From: Qipengyuania marincola
Lineage (GTDB): Bacteria > Pseudomonadota > Alphaproteobacteria > Sphingomonadales > Sphingomonadaceae
Assembly: GCF_029688625.1 (NCBI RefSeq)
Contig: NZ_JARULC010000003.1
Location: forward strand, 434,001-498,000
Length of the DNA: 64,000 nt
Reading direction: 5' to 3'
The number at the start of each line of letters is the position of its first letter. Positions within the stretch are counted from its first letter, which is position 1. Below, piece after piece: positions 61,433 through 64,000 of the stretch. The position numbers and the translations under genes were made by a program. Under the pieces are notes generated by a model that searched no databases, was not told the DNA's origin, and worked only from the letters and a program-made list of their open reading frames with translations.

Positions 61433-62404
61433 CTATGGCCGCCCCACGCGCTGGATTTCCCATTCAAGCTCGACACCCGAGTGCTCGTAGACCCGCAGCT
61501 TCACTTCCTCGCCCAGTTCTTCGATGTCGGCGCTGGTGGCATCGCCGGTGTTGATGAGGAAATTGGTGTGCTTCTCGCTCACCTGCGCGCCGCCCATTTT
61601 GAGCCCGCGGCAACCGGCGGCATCGACCAGCTCCCACGCCTTCTTTCCCGGAGGGTTCTTGAAGGTCGATCCGCCGGTTTTGGTCCGCAGGGGTTGCGAG
61701 TTTTCGCGCGCTTCGGCGATGCGATCCATCTCGGCCCCGATTTCCGCAGGATCGCCGGCATGGCCCTGAAATCGCGCCGCGACGACCACGGCACCATCGG
61801 GCAGTGCCGAGTGGCGATAGGTATATTGGAGATCCGCGGTCGAGAGGGTGACGAATTCGCCCTCGGGCAGGATGACATCGCAATCGATCAGCACGTCTGC
61901 GACCTCGCGCCCGTAGGCCCCGCCGTTCATGCGGACGAAGCCGCCCACCGTGCCGGGAATACCGCGCATGAATTCGAGGCCCGCCACACCGGCATCGCGC
62001 GCGGTCGAGGCCACGAGGATGCCGTGCGCTCCGGCCCCGCAGGCCACAACGTGGCCGTCCTGGATTTCGATCTGGGCGAAGGATTTGCCGAGCTTGACGA
62101 CGACGCCGGGCACGCCGCCATCGCGCACGATCAGGTTGGAGCCAAGGCCCAGCGCCATGACCGGTAGTTCCCCTTCTAGCCGCGCGAGGAACAGCCGCAG
62201 ATCGTCTAGATCTTCGGGCTCGAACAGCCAGTCCGCCTTGCCCCCGGACTTGAACCAGACCAGCTTGGCCAGCGGCGCATCCTGCGTCAGCTTGCCCCGC
62301 AGCCCGGCCGTCGAGATCGGCGTGCCCATCGCCCCGTCGACTTCGCAGTCGGGAGCCATGCCGCTGTCCCAGTTCCACACGTCGTCGGGTTGCTCCATCG
62401 TCAT
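61433..62404 (-). CDS. murB: UDP-N-acetylenolpyruvoylglucosamine reductase
   Basis: MurB reduces the enolpyruvyl group to form UDP-MurNAc using FAD and NADPH. The 323 residues show PLAKLVWFKSGGKADWLFEP, LGLGSNLIVRDGGVPGVVVKL, FMRGIPGTVGGFVRMNGGAYG and GSTFKNPPGKKAWELVDAAGCRG, including the catalytic Ser in GSTFKNP. Type II murB. It begins at ATG 62404 or ATG 62398. Confidence 0.96.
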   Translation of the reverse strand: MTMEQPDDVWNWDSGMAPDCEVDGAMGTPISTAGLRGKLTQDAPLAKLVWFKSGGKADWLFEPEDLDDLRLFLARLEGELPVMALGLGSNLIVRDGGVPGVVVKLGKSFAQIEIQDGHVVACGAGAHGILVASTARDAGVAGLEFMRGIPGTVGGFVRMNGGAYGREVADVLIDCDVILPEGEFVTLSTADLQYTYRHSALPDGAVVVAARFQGHAGDPAEIGAEMDRIAEARENSQPLRTKTGGSTFKNPPGKKAWELVDAAGCRGLKMGGAQVSEKHTNFLINTGDATSADIEELGEEVKLRVYEHSGVELEWEIQRVGRP

Positions 62405-62407
62405 CGC

Positions 62408-63826
62408 TCAGCTCGCCAGCGCAATGTTGTTCTGCAGGGCGGCGGCCCAGCGGGTTATGTCGCCCGCTCCAAGGCAGATGACGTAATCGCCAGCGCGCAA
62501 TTCGCGCGCCAGTTCGGCGGCAAGCGCTTTCTCGTCTTCCACCGTGCTGGCGGCACGATGCCCGCGAGCCTTCAGCCCTGCGACCAGCGCATCCGCATCG
62601 GCGCCTTCGATCGGGTCCTCGCCGGCAGCATAGACCGGCGTCACATAAACGAGGTCGGCCTCGTTGAAGCAGGTCTGGAACTCGTCCATCAGGTCGCGCA
62701 GGCGGGTATAGCGATGCGGCTGGACGACCGCGATGACCCGTCCCTTGCCGGCACTCTCGCGCGCAGCGCCGAGGACCGCCTTGATCTCCACCGGGTGGTG
62801 TCCGTAGTCGTCGATGATGGTCGCCACGCCGTCGCCGCTGGGCACTTCGCCCACCTTGGTGAAGCGCCGCCGGACGCCGCCAAACTGGCTGAAGCCGTTG
62901 CAGATCACATCGTCGGCGCAGCCCATCTCGATGGCCACCGCAATGGCTGCGAGCGCATTCTGGACATTATGGCGTCCCGGCATCGGCAGGCGCACGCCCT
63001 CTATCCGCCGATCTTCCTGTCCCCGCCGGCGAACGATCACATCGAAACAGTTCCCCCCCGCATCGGGGCGCACGTTCACACCGCAAATATCGGCCTGCAG
63101 ATTGAAACCGTAGGTCACGACATTGCGATCGCGCACCTTGGCGATGACCGACTGCACCTCGGGATGATCGATGCAAAGGATCGCGGCACCATAGAAGGGC
63201 ACGTTGTGGATGAATTCGACGAAGGCGTCCTTCACGCCATCGAAATCGCCGTAATGGTCGAGATGTTCGGGATCGATATTGGTGACCACCGCGATCGTCC
63301 CGTCGAGCCGCAGGAAGCTGCCGTCACTCTCGTCGGCCTCGACCACCATCCAGTCGCTGTCGCCAAGGCGAGCGTTCGAGCCATATTGCTCGATAATGCC
63401 GCCATTGATGACGGTGGGATCGACCTGCCCTGCGTCGAGCAGGGCGGCAATCATGCTGGTGGTGGTCGTCTTGCCATGCGTGCCGGCCACCGCGACAGTC
63501 GACTTGAGGCGCATGAGTTCCGCCAGCATTTCCGCGCGGCGCACCACGGGGATCCGGTTCTCCAGCGCATAGGCGACTTCGGGATTGGTGCGCTTGACCG
63601 CCGTGGACGTCACAACCACGCTCGCCCCGTCGACGTTTTCCGGGGCGTGGCCGATGGAAACGGTCACCCCGCGGTCGCGCAGGCGTTCAACCACCGGGCT
63701 TTCCTTGATATCCGAGCCCTGCACGCTGTAGCCGAGATTGGCCATCACCTCGGCGATGCCGGACATGCCGATGCCGCCGATCCCGACGAAATGGATCGTG
63801 CCGATGTCGGTCGGAACGCCCCTCAT
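62408..63826 (-). CDS. murC: UDP-N-acetylmuramate-L-alanine ligase
   Basis: MurC adds L-alanine to UDP-MurNAc. The 472-residue product starts [28 protein letters not shown] (Rossmann), has the ATP loop [18 protein letters not shown], and [18 protein letters not shown] and [17 protein letters not shown] in the C-terminal domain. The start at 63826 overlaps the murG stop as ATGA. Confidence 0.97.
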   Translation of the reverse strand: MRGVPTDIGTIHFVGIGGIGMSGIAEVMANLGYSVQGSDIKESPVVERLRDRGVTVSIGHAPENVDGASVVVTSTAVKRTNPEVAYALENRIPVVRRAEMLAELMRLKSTVAVAGTHGKTTTTSMIAALLDAGQVDPTVINGGIIEQYGSNARLGDSDWMVVEADESDGSFLRLDGTIAVVTNIDPEHLDHYGDFDGVKDAFVEFIHNVPFYGAAILCIDHPEVQSVIAKVRDRNVVTYGFNLQADICGVNVRPDAGGNCFDVIVRRRGQEDRRIEGVRLPMPGRHNVQNALAAIAVAIEMGCADDVICNGFSQFGGVRRRFTKVGEVPSGDGVATIIDDYGHHPVEIKAVLGAARESAGKGRVIAVVQPHRYTRLRDLMDEFQTCFNEADLVYVTPVYAAGEDPIEGADADALVAGLKARGHRAASTVEDEKALAAELARELRAGDYVICLGAGDITRWAAALQNNIALAS

Positions 63827-64000
63827 TCGGCCGCCTCCTTGATCGAGCCTTGCCCTGCCGGGATACCCTGCGACGCGCCGCGCGCATTGTTTGCGCCTAC
63901 GCGGATGACATCCATCATGTCGGCCCCGCCGAAGCTCTCGACGAGGTCCGCAAGGTCCTCGACCGCCTTGGGCCGCCCGCAATTCCACGCGGCGTGGGCG
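63823..64000 (-). CDS. murG: murG, C-terminal fragment at window edge
   Basis: The last 58 codons of an open frame read [22 protein letters not shown] and continue to a stop that overlaps murC as ATGA. The GRPxAxExLADLVE pattern is the C-terminus of MurG (the lipid II N-acetylglucosaminyltransferase), and murG normally precedes murC. A roughly 30-residue tail after that motif is longer than usual. The rest lies outside the window. Confidence 0.85.
   Translation of the reverse strand, partial: AHAAWNCGRPKAVEDLADLVESFGGADMMDVIRVGANNARGASQGIPAGQGSIKEAAE

Overview
This window looks like part of a chromosome from an alphaproteobacterium of the order Sphingomonadales, most likely the family Erythrobacteraceae. 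The evidence is high-GC, tightly overlapping operons; a serC-serA-hisZ-purA neighbourhood; an alphaproteobacterial ftsZ with a long acidic linker; an EcfG-type stress promoter; a CheB-CheR-HWE kinase; and an imperfect inverted repeat of the kind I recall as dispersed in sphingomonad genomes. The genus is inference.

Region by region. 1-12.8 kb is mostly housekeeping: purA (cut by the left edge), an aldo/keto reductase, trhO, a GST-like protein, the serine/histidine genes serC-serA-hisZ with a probable serC leader RNA, a mannosyltransferase-like GT4, a YqjI-like PadR repressor with its palindromic operator, rarA with a coupled RNase H-fold-like gene, and tRNA-Thr(TGT). 12.83-32.58 kb has an accessory character and is bounded by an inverted two-block repeat, one copy directly after the tRNA. 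It holds a broken ROK-kinase remnant, a coupled four-gene set with a GntA-like heme N-hydroxylase and a DUF1989 protein, two paralogous Crp/Fnr regulators around a sulfotransferase, a carbohydrate operon (sucrose-phosphate-synthase-like/HAD fusion, MurG-like GT, GT2) with a GT4 facing it, a PaoABC-type molybdenum hydroxylase with its maturation proteins, and the ku-ligD end-joining pair.

32.65-37.1 kb is a light/stress signalling locus: a short LOV photoreceptor coupled to a CheB-CheR-PAS-HWE kinase, followed by a convergent single-domain receiver gene with a consensus EcfG promoter. 37.2-41 kb carries obgE, proB, an epimerase-like SDR and a membrane protein. 41-45 kb is an assimilatory sulfate-reduction operon (cobA/cysG, DUF2849, sulfite reductase, a possible 34-residue ORF, DUF934, cysH). 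45-52 kb has an MscS channel, metC, sseA, a periplasmic Pro/Thr-rich protein, queF, a DUF1499 protein, a FAD oxidoreductase and tRNA-Ala(CGC). 52-64 kb has a lipoprotein, a Bax-inhibitor-1 family protein, a YbjN-type protein, a TPR-SPOR protein and the division/cell-wall cluster murG(partial)-murC-murB-ddl-ftsQ-ftsA-ftsZ.

The genes work as modules: serine/one-carbon supply with purine synthesis at the left; sulfate to sulfide to methionine metabolism in the middle; septum formation at the right. The accessory block adds molybdoenzyme oxidation, DNA end joining, guanidino-compound chemistry (inferred) and an unidentified, possibly sulfated, sugar product (inferred).
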